Source: Dendrophyllia cribrosa (lineage: Eukaryota > Cnidaria > Anthozoa > Scleractinia > Dendrophylliidae). Taken from it: a stretch of DNA of 64,000 nt. Every line of letters starts with the position of its first letter. Position 1 is the first letter of the stretch. Of the stretch, positions 33,254 through 43,527 are shown piece by piece. The notes under the pieces are model-generated. The model was not told where the DNA came from. It searched no databases and was given only the letters and a program-made list of their open reading frames with translations. A program made the translations under genes and the position numbers. Where the stretch lies: NCBI GenBank assembly GCA_024195265.1, contig JAJLRJ010000006.1, positions 31,376,934 to 31,440,933 on the forward strand, given 5' to 3'.

Positions 33254-33420
33254 ATGGCGGCGGGCGGTGTGCCTGATCTAGGAGGCTACGACTACGAGTT
33301 TGTTGGTGAAATCCCTGATGACTGGGATTGCCTTGTGTGTCAATTACCACTTAAAGATCCTATTCAAATCGAAAAATGCGGCCACAGACTCTGCGAGATC
33401 TGCGTTGGGACAATATTAAG
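33254..33420 (+). CDS. Gene C exon 1: start and first RING half
   Basis: 167 bp ending before GTACGA in phase 2, as in gene B. Encodes CLVCQLPLKDP and KCGHRLCEIC. Confidence 0.88.
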
Positions 33421-36400
33421 GTACGAAATCGGTTGTGTTTTATATTTACTTGTCTAATCATTTCTTAGCGTAGCTGACTCTCTTTGATTCAGCGATCTTT
33501 TCCCTTAGGAAAGCGATCATAGTCATTGTGAGTTATTCCGTATAAATCAGTTCTCAGTCAGATAAGCGACTGTGTCGCATAAAATGTGCAAAGTTACTTC
33601 TAATCTTGTTCGCTGATCGATGTAAATTATTTTGTTCTTTTAAGCTGCAGTCACGAATAGAAGCCCCTTTACTTCATTTTTGCCCTCAGTGATGAACTTT
33701 ATAAGTAATTTAACTTAACTTAAGGAATGATACTGCATCTAGTACGACAGAACGAGCCATTAAACTGAATATACATGTTGATATGTTGTGAATGAATTTG
33801 TAAATCGTAAGAGGAAGACGAGCGAGTATTAAATAAGCGAAAAAATTAATTAAGTCGTCGACATTTCATCGTCATGGGCTCCCTAATTCGCTTTATGACT
33901 TTATTTTCGATTCCATTAAGATACAGAACCGAATTATACTGCTTATTACAGTGAAACTGGAAGGTTGTTGATTTCATATTCTCGACCCGAATGCCAAAAC
34001 AAATGAACCGAATCAAATTTCAGCTTCACCTCATCAGTTGGCATAGTGGTTTTACCCCGGGGCTTTTACAGAGAAGATAACGTATTTATTTAAGTTTCTA
34101 TTTGATTTACTTTACGATGTAAACTTGTAAATGCCCAAAACGGTAGGTCAAACAGGCGAGACCTTGTCGCTTTACTATTCTTCATTTTAGATCTGCAACA
34201 CCTCAATGCCCAGCAGACAGAGAACCTATCACAAGAGACAGGGTACAGTATTTAATGTTATTTGTTTCTTTTTTTTTTAAGCGACCATTGACGTATCTCT
34301 CTTGTCATTCCTAGTGAGTCAGTTACAATTTATAGCGATACGATACATGCATGCAATACCGTACCAATACATGCAACATGATCATTCTGCTGACAAGTAT
34401 AAATATGTATGACGTAATTATATACAACAAGGCGGAAAATAATATATCCGGACCCGTGTTGACTCGTGTCATCAAATCGAATATTTTGTGATATATTTTA
34501 TTATCGTTGATCGCATTGTTTTGTTCCGGTTACAATATATGTTACGGGAATGTACGTAAGACTGGCAACAGTCATGAAATTAGGAGCGCGTTATTTTCTT
34601 AATACTTTATTCTTTTTAGCACAGATATTTTACACGCCTCGCAGGGTAAACACTCTTATTCTCTTTGAAACAATAATGTTTAATAGAATAATTAATGAGG
34701 CTTTTTGTTGGCTTCATCCTAGCTAAGTTCATTGTTGGCTACAAATTTTTAGCGCCTGATGTATTCCCTCTTGTAACAATAAACATCAGTTGGATCAATT
34801 ATCGTCATTTTAGACGTAATTTACTACAGTTTTCTCTAGTTTTTTTTTCTCGGCTCACTAGTTGTTGCCTACAAATTTTAAACGCTTGGTTTATTCCCTC
34901 TTGTAACAATAAACAATAGCGGGTAAAATTATTTTCCTTTTTAGGTAATTTACTAAAGCTTTCGATTCTCTAGGTTTTTACTCGGCTCATTAATTGTTGT
35001 TTACAAATTTTATGATTTTATGGGAGTTGAATTGGTGATTTAAGTTTTTCCTTTTAAGGACATTTTGACTGTTTTGTTAACCCTTTCAAAACACTCATGC
35101 CCATAAATCACGAACTGCACTCGCTTCCATGTGATTTTCTTTACTAATATATCAGCGAACCAAAAGGGTCCAAGAGCAGGGTTTGTGTTTGTAACGACAG
35201 GCATGTATACGTTTGTGACACAAAAGTAAGGGACCACAATCATGTTGCATAAGTTTTCTGACCATCAACAAACACTTTTCCCCTTAAAAATAAGAACCTA
35301 TCTAAGAACCTAAATAGCTAAACTTCTCGGTATAGTAGAAACCGATAGGCCATTTCCGAGTTGCCTTTAGCCTCTCAATCAAAGCGAGGCTAGGTGCGAA
35401 ACCTTTTATATGAAAATGAGTTTTCATTCACATGCAAATAAAACGTTTTTGCATGTGAATGAAAACTCATTTTCGTATGAAAGGTTTCGCACTTAGCCTC
35501 ATTTTGATAGCGAGGCTAAAGGCAACTCGGAAATGGCCTATTATATAAGAACGTTTTAGGCCTTTTAGGCTAATTTGGAGAAATGAAGGCTCTTAATATA
35601 TGCGAGTGTTTACTAGTCGAGCGAGGGCGCTAATCACGCACGTGAGTCACTGAGCTTGTTGTTGGTTCTCACCCGCGCCCACCGTTTTTACTCTGGGTGC
35701 TTTTGTTTTCCTTCCTTCACAAAAACCAACATTTCTAAAATCCAATTCGATCTGGAAACAGTGGATAGAAGTAAATAACACACCTGATGATATCCCTCTT
35801 TTTCAGATTTTTTCTGACGTTGCGTGTCATCGTAAAATACTGGACGCAAAGGTCAAATGTCCCAATAATGCTTGCCCCTGGACCGGGGAGCTTAGAGATG
35901 TTAAGGTAACATTTTGTTGTTGTTTGTTTCTTGGTCTGACTATCTTCGTACGGGTGCCTTTTTTTCGATCCTGCGTTTGTTGTTTACAATAATTTATTGC
36001 TTATTTGTTTTTGTCATGTTCTTAGAAACACGGGGAGGAGTGCGGTTATGAGTCGGTACCTTGTGTGAACGAGGGTTGTGATGAACAAGTTCTTCGAAAG
36101 GACGTCATTGTACACGTGGAGTCCACGTGCCTCTGGTCTGTGATGCAATGCGCCTTCTGTGCTGTACGCTTTCCCAAACTGGAGAAAACGGTGAGTAGCG
36201 TTTTAGATGGTCATTTCTTGAGAACAGATTTTTCCGCAGTCTCTGTGCTACTTAAATTACCGGGAGAACGAACAAACGTCAGAGGAACGTCTTGAAAAAT
36301 CCATACTGACGGCGTACATTAGAAAGATCCAGAGGCAATGATTCTGATTGGATAAGTAAGAGCTAATGAGAAGCACTACCTAAATATTGTCATCAACCCT

Positions 36401-39269
36401 TTCAGGAGCCTTTATTTTGCAAATAGGATGGGGCGTGTCCTAGTGGTTAGTTTGCAGGACTTGTAATCAGAAGTTGCCTCGTTCAATTTTTTCCTGCCGT
36501 TAAGTTGATTTATGTAGTCCCACATTCACCCCCCCCCCCCCCCCCCACGTTTTGTAAATAAAATTAGCTAGCCTTCTACTACATGTAGTTGGGATTGTTA
36601 AGTATGTTATCCACATTTAACTGACTGCCCCCTGATTAGCTCAGTTGTTAGAGAGCCAGTATGCAGCGCAGGAGATCGCGGGCTCGAATACCGGGCGGAC
36701 CAACATATTTAAGGTTATAGAATAATTAAGGATTAAGGTGCAGCTATTGCTATGACATCGACAAACGGTTAGGCCTTCACTTTGCTCGGATGGGTACCAG
36801 GGGCGTAGCCACCTGTACGCACGTACGCACGTGCGTACCTGAAAAAGTCTAAAAAAAGAAAGATTTGGGACTTGAGGGTTGAGTGTTTCAAAATTGATTG
36901 TGCGTACCTCTAACAAAATCCTGGCTACGCCCCTAGGTACGTATAAATGGGGACCTAAAACCACTGAGGACGTAACGAATCCTGGCTGTGACCACTTTCA
37001 GTGTCATACATTCCTGTGGTGAATCCAGACTCCATGATAAAGAAGGGGAGGGGAGGGAGGCGAAGTGACATGGCGGGAGAGCTTATTTTTTTTCTAGATA
37101 AGGGGGAGGGCAGATCAGGTGATACGCATGTGATATGCAAATTAATTAATAAGAAACACTCCTAGTGAGATGGCACGGCAGCTCATATACATGTCCTAGT
37201 AAAGGCACCTTTGGCTTTCCTCTCCCCTCCAATCCATGATATGTGAAGTGTAATGAATGAGTGGAAAGGTCAGAACATACGGGATTTCATTTTATGTACT
37301 TTTTGCTTCCTTTTCGTTCCGGTTTAGGCACACAATGAAGCCTGTGGACGATTTCCAGTCGAGTGCAGCAATAAATGTGGATCAAAAAACATACCAAGAG
37401 AAGAGGTATTATTGATTTAATCTCAAACTCACTATTCCTTCCACTGATGCTATACAGCCAGGGTTGCCAAGCCGGGGTAGGGGGAGTATGAGAGGGGGAG
37501 GAGGTCCCAAAGCCTTGAAAACCGAGAAGAAGGCTGAATGTATTTAGATCTAGCGGGCCGTAATGCCGTTTCGTTTTCCTTGGAGGCCTAGGGTAATAGT
37601 CCGCCGACGACCACTAGAGATGGAAACGATACATGTCTTGAATTATTCCCACTTAAGCAATTTTTTTTCTCCAACAGATGAATGACCACACTGAGCGACT
37701 TTGTCCTTTGACTGTAATAGACTGTGAATACAGTACCTTGGGTTGTGCAATCAAGGTAACATTATAAAGGATCAGGTTCAAAGGAAAGATGAGTAAGGGA
37801 AACTGGGTAAATCCGAAAACTCCCTAAGCCCGCGATTTTTGTCAGTGTTATATCCTAGCATCATAGCATCTCCATGGCGACAATATCCATAATGCACTTT
37901 CCCGTTGTTTTAAATTGGGCTTGGCACAAAACCGTTTGAATATTAAACGATTATTTAAGTTGAATAATTGTTTTAGTTTATACCATCCAAAGGATACTTA
38001 ACCCCAATTATATACCTTTTTTCTGACAAATGGGGGAAAAACTCGCGCGTGAAATCTAGGATAATGCTCCGGAGTTTGATTACCAATCAGCGCACGAAAA
38101 ACATCTACTGGTTTGGTATATACTAAAACCATTTTATTCAGATGGCAATCAGAGTTGGAAATCACGTTACATCAACCAAGTATATTGATAGCAACTTTTA
38201 AGCAATGATTTATATTTGTATGTATCGTATGTACTTCTTGGCATTTTCAGCGCAATCTATTTTTACATTTTATGTAGTGTTTTATTATTTAATTTTATGA
38301 AATGCATTTTCAGATGCGGGGCCTTCTGGATAACAGCCATCGAGCTGAATGTGCACCCTGTGTAAATATAGTTAACTTATCATACCTGAAGCCAATATGT
38401 GCTCGTGTAATGTATGGCAAATAGGACACAATGAGAAGTCATCTTCATGACTCTGAAGATGACTTCCGCTCAGGTTGTCGAAACGTCAGTCAATGTCAAC
38501 AACAACAGTTTTTTTCAGAACTGCACTAACCCGAACGATCACACTCGAAAGACTACACAGCACTATGCAGCATTAAATTCTGACATTTATTTGATTTAAT
38601 TAGTTTCAGAGGCATGATTTTCAAGCTCATCTTGATGCCATGAAAGACACTCATCTACATTTGGCCTGCAAGGGAATGGTTAAAATGTCCCAGACAATTC
38701 AAGAACAAGCCGAGAAGATAACTCTCCTTGAAGAAAAGTTAGAACGCTTGCAGAATTCTCCTTTTATATGGAAAATATCGAACTTTTTATCCGTCATGGC
38801 TGCTGCTCAAGCCAACGAACAAAGAGGAATAGTTAGCGATTCGTTCTATTCTTCTCCCAACGGTTACAAATTTAATTTAGAGCTCTACCCTGATGGGTAC
38901 TATACTCACGAAACCAAAGAGGAGAAAGGTAATTTTATGTCAATCTACCTCAGAGTTCGAGTTGGAGAATATGATGGACTTCTTACATGGCCATTTCAAG
39001 ATGCCGTGGTGTTTACGTTGTTAGATCAAAACGAGTTAGAAGAGAAACAAAGACATCTAAAGCAAGAACTTCAGCCCACCGCCGAAGGATTAGCAAGACC
39101 GAGCGAATCGTCAGAGCCGGCCTGTGGTGTGTGGGAGTTCGTGTTTCATAAGGATTTGTATTCGCGCTACTATATCAAGGACGATACCATCTTTATCAAA
39201 GTAAAATTTGTGGAACAAAGCGAAAGGAAGTATTCAAGGAATGCAAAAGTGCTCACCTTTTTCCACTGA
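33254..39269 (+). CDS. TRAF-like gene C, complete: RING, TRAF zinc fingers, coiled coil, MATH (8 exons, 448 aa)
   Basis: Joined exons: 33254-33420, 34191-34242, 35807-35905, 36026-36190, 37328-37405, 37678-37755, 38314-38361, 38610-39269. The RING has Cys26, Cys29, Cys42, His44, Cys47, Cys50, Cys62 and Asp65. TRAF zinc fingers follow to about residue 245, then a coiled coil (about 246-278) and a MATH domain (about 279-430) with GEYDGLLTWPF, a divergent form of the usual GEYDALLPWPF. By family it is a cytoplasmic receptor adaptor and ubiquitin ligase. An in-frame ATG also exists at 33182. I chose 33254 because gene B starts at the matching place. Exon 7 is the least certain. The C-terminus extends past MATH by a basic tail (SERKYSRNAK). 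Confidence 0.88.
34191..34242 (+). CDS. Gene C exon 2: end of RING
   Basis: 52 bp after TTCATTTTAG, before GTACAG. Encodes QCPADREPI. Confidence 0.88.
34725..35010. repeat. Imperfect tandem repeat, about 136-bp units
   Basis: ATTCCCTCTTGTAACAATAA occurs at about 34761 and 34891. Each copy is followed by GTAATTTACTA and CTCGGCTCA blocks, giving about 2.3 copies in gene C intron 2. Confidence 0.8.
35346..35540. repeat. Palindromic MITE in gene C intron 2
   Basis: Arms TAGGCCATTTCCGAGTTGCC and GGCAACTCGGAAATGGCCTA are perfect at the ends. The tip GCATGTGAATGAAAACTCAT is also mirrored. Confidence 0.93.
35807..35905 (+). CDS. Gene C exon 3: first TRAF zinc finger
   Basis: 99 bp, phase 0, after CTTTTTCAG. 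Encodes KCPNNACPWTGEL, one codon shorter than in genes B and D. Confidence 0.88.
36026..36190 (+). CDS. Gene C exon 4: TRAF zinc fingers
   Basis: 165 bp, phase 0, after TTCTTAG and before GTGAGT. Encodes PCVNEGCDEQV and QCAFCAVRFP. Confidence 0.9.
36529..36546. repeat. Poly-C tract, 18 nt
   Basis: Uninterrupted C run in gene C intron 4, about 85 bp before a SINE. Confidence 0.9.
36631..37015 (+). mobile_element. tRNA-derived SINE, copy 1, broken by a MITE
   Basis: The head has a pol III box A-like TTAGCTCAGTTGTTAGAG and a box B-like GGGCTCGAATACC. The body (CTATGACATCGACAAACGG, then CACTGAGGACGTAAC) matches copy 2 at 39567. A 136-bp element at 36799-36934 interrupts it. Confidence 0.85.
36799..36934. 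mobile_element. Small MITE inside the SINE
   Basis: Ends AGGGGCGTAGCCA and TGGCTACGCCCCT. It is absent from the matching place in SINE copy 2, which proves insertion. Confidence 0.85.
37328..37405 (+). CDS. Gene C exon 5: TRAF zinc finger
   Basis: 78 bp, phase 0, after GGTTTAG. Encodes AHNEACGRFPVECSNKCG and IPREE. Confidence 0.9.
37678..37755 (+). CDS. Gene C exon 6: TRAF zinc finger
   Basis: 78 bp, phase 0, after TCCAACAG. Encodes DCEYSTLGCAIK. Confidence 0.9.
38314..38361 (+). CDS. Gene C exon 7: candidate extra 48-bp exon
   Basis: A strong acceptor (GCATTTTCAG) opens MRGLLDNSHRAECAPC, with a His and Cys spaced to complete the preceding zinc finger. A GTAAAT donor keeps phase 0. Read through instead, the frame ends at 38424 and would give a short protein without coiled coil or MATH. 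Gene B and gene D have no such exon. Confidence 0.5.
38390..38560 (+). mobile_element. Retroelement 3' tail fragment with a hairpin and GAAACGTCA motif
   Basis: GTCATCTTCA and TGAAGATGAC form a 10-bp stem, followed by GTCGAAACGTCAGTCAA and a CAACAACAACAG run. The layout resembles the 3' part of the Penelope-like copies at 41.4-42.6 kb. Confidence 0.55.
38610..39269 (+). CDS. Gene C last exon: coiled coil and MATH domain
   Basis: It starts after TTAGTTTCAG. The first residues RHDFQAHLDAMKDTHLHLAC align without gaps to the start of the gene D last exon (HLQLTMGEHLTFAC). It ends at TGA. Confidence 0.9.
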   Translation, partial: RHDFQAHLDAMKDTHLHLACKGMVKMSQTIQEQAEKITLLEEKLERLQNSPFIWKISNFLSVMAAAQANEQRGIVSDSFYSSPNGYKFNLELYPDGYYTHETKEEKGNFMSIYLRVRVGEYDGLLTWPFQDAVVFTLLDQNELEEKQRHLKQELQPTAEGLARPSESSEPACGVWEFVFHKDLYSRYYIKDDTIFIKVKFVEQSERKYSRNAKVLTFFH

Positions 39270-39566
39270 TCATTGACTATTTCATATTTACAGAATCCAC
39301 TGTTTATACCGGCATTCCATTACCTTAGCATTGAGTTTGTAAATAAGCTGGCCAAATTTAAGTCATGAGGGCAGATATAGAGGTCTACAAAGTATTTTAA
39401 CGTAACACACAATCGGTAAAAAAAACACCTGTGGAAGCAATTTCGTCAATAGAATAAACAAATACTTTCAGTTCGATGCTGAGAGAGAAAGTGTTAATCT
39501 ATTTTGCAAGTTCTGTTGACTGAATTTATTCCTTTTCCATACAAAACTGACTTGAACTTCACCGCT

Positions 39567-39960
39567 TCCTGGTTATTAGTTGATAGAGCACCGGTCTGCA
39601 GAGCGGGAGGTCTCGGGTTCAAACCCCGGCAGGACCAACAGGGTCTTAAAATAACTGAGGATGAAGGTGCTGTCTTTGCTATGATATCGGCAAATGGTTA
39701 GACCTTCACTTGGCTCCGATGACCACGTAGAAATGGCGGTCCCGTCTCCCGTTGGGACGTAAAAGAACCACTGAGGACGTAACAAACCCTGGCTGTGACC
39801 ACCCTCAGTGTCACTTGTTTATGGGTGGGGTGGGTGAGATGAGATCAACAATGAACCGATAGCGGCTGCCTGTGGCGCCTTCATAAGCTGACGTCCGATC
39901 CCGTTCTCATAAGTGTATGTAAAGAGCACATAAGACATGTGTGATATGTGCGCAATATAA
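39567..39960 (+). mobile_element. tRNA-derived SINE, copy 2
   Basis: The head contains TTAGTTGATAGAGCACCGG and GGGTTCAAACCCC (box B). Body and tail are followed by a TTA microsatellite at 39967-40000. The head vaguely resembles a tRNA-Cys, but pairing is incomplete. Confidence 0.85.
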
Positions 39961-39967
39961 GTCTCCC

Positions 39968-40001
<34 letters not shown>

Positions 40002-40714
40002 GACGTCGACATAACGCAGGATGCGGACCCAGGCGTCATATACCTGACATATAATTTTGTACCACGTGATGTGTTATATCCAATAATATCGCGAGGAGAT
40101 TAATTGGTGGGTTGTTATTTAACCCATTTATTTTGTTTGCTTAAGATATGATGTGCCCTCTGATTCTCTGGCTAAGGACAGGGTGATGACGTCTTTTGCA
40201 TACATTGCGACAGCCAGTCCCGTGTTTGTTTGCCAAGCACTATGCATGGGAATAATATGAACCTTAAGAAAAAAGAATCTTAATTCAAAACATCTTTTAT
40301 TGAATCACTTGTTACAAGGGTTCCTTAAGCTTGTGAAAGCTAATTTTAACATGTTCCAGAGGTTAGCCTACATTTTGTTTCCTTAGTTACAGTTCAGCTA
40401 AACTGTGATCATACTCTCCTCCCTGAGAAATAGGAAGAAAAACCGCCTGATCGCAGGTTACTGACAGCTACTGACAAGAGCCAGTAGCGCAGGAGAAAGA
40501 TTTGTAAATAACGACCGGCTTCAAAAGTGATGGTGAGGTGCGAATGAGGTCATAAAGTTAAAATGAACTGAAAACCTCTCCACGTGTCAAAAGTAAACCA
40601 AAATAAACATTTTTACGCTTTGTTCATATCCAAAATCGTAAATGGTATAAAGAAGAGGAAAAAAATGGTGCACAGCAAAAATGGTGCACCAATCCCCGCC
40701 ATCATAGCCCAACT

Positions 40715-40738
40715 CCCCCCCCCCCCCCCCCCCCCCCC
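40715..40738. repeat. Poly-C tract, 24 nt
   Basis: Uninterrupted C run followed by an A-rich stretch. Confidence 0.92.
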
Positions 40739-40978
40739 ACCAAAAAAAAAAAGAAAGGAAAAAATAAAAACATGGACGACCCTTATGTAGCTGACTCAGC
40801 AATAACTGGGTACTCCTGTTCCAGGCGCTAAGATTGTGGGGCCGTGGAGTAGCTAAAAACCGGCGCACGAACCGCAGCGGGGAAAACAAGGGGAGACTGG
40901 GTTTTCGCGCCTATTACCCTCCGGCCGACTGTTAGCACTCGCAATATTTTTTCTTCGCGCGCCGTCTATCCTTCGCTC

Positions 40979-41066
40979 CCCACTATCTAACCGCCTGAAA
41001 CAGGTTACCCATTTTCTGAACGCCTGGAACAGGCTACCCACTATCTGAACGCCTAAAACAGGCTAA
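40979..41066. repeat. Tandem repeat, three 29-31 bp units
   Basis: Units carry GCCTGAAACAGG, GCCTGGAACAGG and GCCTAAAACAGG with CTATCTGAAC spacers. The GCCTGGAACAGGCTA motif also ends a repeat near 14140. Confidence 0.82.
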
Positions 41067-41605
41067 AATCACTACAATACTTACACAATATAAACAAATT
41101 CGAGACAGTCCGGTAGTTATACTTGCTGAAACAAAAACTAAAAGGTGTCACGCTATTTGCAAATTCCTCGTCCCCGTCAAAAACTAAAAAGGAAATTGTA
41201 CGACCCTAATATAACCGACACTGAAATAACTAGTTCCTTCTGGTTTTACCTGCTAATTATTCATCAAACTGAAATGCTACCGCAAAAACTTGTAAAATAT
41301 TTTAAACAAATTCAAAACAGTCTGATACACTGACGACATTTAGAAAAGCAGTAAAATTAAAATGGTTATCCATGCATTTTTTAAACTTTAACAGATTCTC
41401 AGATAAAAAAAAAACACAAACCGCGGTGATAAACATATTGAGCTTATTCATTTTTGATCAAACTTGACGTTTCGTATGCTACTACATACATTTTCAAAAG
41501 TGACCGTTACAGTGTTGAAAACTATACTTATATAGTATTGAAAAGGGACTGGGACCGAGATTAATTACAAAACTTAACAGTTGATCTATTAAAAGAAACA
41601 GCTAA

Positions 41606-41850
41606 TTAATAAAGCATCAGCTTCTCGCTACTGACGTTTGCATTAAAAGCTGGCTTCAGTTCTTGAATAAACAATGTTTCTTTGATTTTACAGTGGAAAT
41701 CAGTTTTGCCCGACGCTAAGATATCAAAATGATCCCACTTGATGTTATGTCCAGTGGTGTTGACATGGTCAGCAATGGCTGATGTGCGGTCATGCTTAGC
41801 GAGGGCCTTAAAATGCTCAGTTTTTCTATCATGAAGCCGTCGTTTAGTTT
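41606..41850 (-). pseudogene. Penelope-like GIY-YIG domain, C-terminal fragment (left copy)
   Basis: Encodes TKRRLHDRKTEHFKALAKHD to the end SSEKLMLY, the C-terminal half of the GIY-YIG endonuclease of Penelope-like elements. The GIY and YIG residues are missing because the copy is cut at 41850. Confidence 0.85.
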
Positions 41851-41852
41851 TA

Positions 41853-42395
41853 TAATCACTTTTCACATTAATGATGTTATAAACAGAAACATTAACAAGT
41901 CAAACAACCATGTCTCCACTGTTCCTAAGAAGGATATTATTATCCTGCTACCTTATTTAGGTTTACATAGCAACCAAATCTCTAAACGTCTTAAATCTTG
42001 TGTATACAATTTTTACTCTTGTGTCGACCTTAAAATTATTTTTCAAAACATTCGCCTCATCAAATCTTTCTTCCCGTACAAGGACCGCTCAACAGTCTAA
42101 AGTTATTTACAAAGCCAGTTGTTGGGATTGTGAAGAATTTTACATTGGTAAAACTAAACGACGGCTTCATGATAGAAAAACTGAGCATTTTAAGGCCCTC
42201 GCTAAGCATGACCGCACATCAGCCATTGCTGGCCATGTCAACACCACTGGACATGACATCAAGTGGGATCATTTTGATATCTTAGCGTCGGGCAAAACTG
42301 ATTTCCACTGTAAAGTCAAAGAAACATTGTTTAAACAAAAACTGAAGCCAGCTTTTAATGCAAACGTCAGTAGCGAGAAGCTGATGCTTTATTAA
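41853..42395 (+). pseudogene. Penelope-like reverse transcriptase linker and GIY-YIG domain (right copy)
   Basis: The frame first encodes a linker (ILLPYLGLHSNQISKRLKSC, then IKSFFPYKDR). It then shifts frame near 42095 into SKVIYKASCWDCEEFYIGKT, with YIGKTKRR as the YIG core, and ends SSEKLMLY. The endonuclease would nick target DNA for target-primed reverse transcription. The frameshift and 5' truncation make this a dead copy. Confidence 0.87.
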
Positions 42396-42650
42396 TTAGC
42401 TCTTTCTTTTTATAGATCAACTGTTAAGTTTTGTACTTAATCTCGGTCCCAGTCCCTTTTCAATGCCATATAAGTATAGTTTTCAACACTGCAACGGTCA
42501 CTTTTGAAAATGTATGTAGTAGCATACGAAACGTCAAGTTTTATCAAAAATGAATAAGTTCAATATGTTTATCACCGCGGTTTGTGTTCTATTTCTTATC
42601 AAGCTACGATGGCCCAAGAACAAAAGTCTTTACGATACAGATTCTCAGAT

Positions 42651-43047
42651 GTTTCTTGTCAAACAATGTATTTCATTTGTTTCATGCAATATGGCTATAA
42701 AGTTAGTTTGATAAAACATTTTAAACGATACTATTTTTCACTAACACGATTTAGCTCAATTTTTTAGTGAACTAGAACTTCAGACCATAGTTAATAAAGT
42801 GCAATGGTTATGAAATCTGAGAAAAGCTTTGTTGGATGTTTTTGTTATCACTTTTCGGCTTTGACCGTGCACAACACAATAGATATTGAACTTTTGTTCA
42901 AGCAACTGACCAATAGAAATGGTGCTATTAAGTTATTCAGTCATAACGTGTGATCAAAAAACAAAAGATGTGCGGTCAAGTACGGTTTAACATAAATTGT
43001 AGCTCCTTTGTTATCGCCATTGGTTTCATAGCCAGTCCCTCGATTAA
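42651..43047. other. Intergenic, nothing recognised
   Basis: AT-rich sequence with no supported gene or repeat. Confidence 0.4.
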
Positions 43048-43210
43048 GGGCCTGGTCGCACTACAGTCAAAAACAAAAATCCGCCCGTGCAAAAATCGAG
43101 GAAAACAAAAGAAACCGCTCCGGTGGGACACCCTTTTTGTGGAATGTTTTTGATTCTATGTCATTTTGCACGGGCTAATTTTTGTTTTTGACTGTAGTGA
43201 GACCAAGCCC
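43048..43210. repeat. Foldback MITE
   Basis: GGGCCTGGTCGCACTACAGT faces ACTGTAGTGAGACCAAGCCC, and CAAAAACAAAAAT faces ATTTTTGTTTTTG. Confidence 0.88.
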
Positions 43211-43393
43211 TAACTATGTAGACACGTCAATAAAATTGAATAATTGATCGACTGATTGATTGATTGACTGATTGACATAACATTACAATAAACGAATCGC
43301 TATTGGTGTAAACGAGTCGGCCATAACTACATATTTTACTTACTGATGATCATTTTATTAGTTGTTATGCATGCAATAAAATAAATAGAGGAT

Positions 43394-43526
43394 ATTACAT
43401 GGCCGCGCGAAGATACGGAATTTCTCTTCGAGTGTTGAAAAATATTTCACGAGTGAGCGCAGCGAACGAGTGAAATATTTTTCAACACGAGAAGAGAAAT
43501 TTCGTATCTTCAAGCGGCCATGTAAT
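43394..43526. repeat. 133-bp palindrome next to recombinase element 2
   Basis: The arms start ATTACATGGCCGC and end GCGGCCATGTAAT. Inner blocks GTGTTGAAAAATATTTCAC and its complement pair. It lies 455 nt beyond the recombinase 2 stop codon and 1 nt outside the 30-bp inverted end. Confidence 0.92.
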
Positions 43527-43527
43527 G

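Larger units (their letters stand above)
41405..42636. mobile_element. Head-to-head Penelope-like element insertion with 14-bp target duplication
   Basis: The whole unit is flanked by ACAGATTCTCAGAT at 41391-41404 and 42637-42650, identical over 14 bp. Inside, two 5'-truncated copies point away from each other (minus to 41850, plus from 41853). They share about 440 bp including the 3' tail. Confidence 0.9.

Noticed and set aside
39567..39640. tRNA-Cys gene
   Set aside because: It is the head of a SINE whose body and tail match another copy at 36631.
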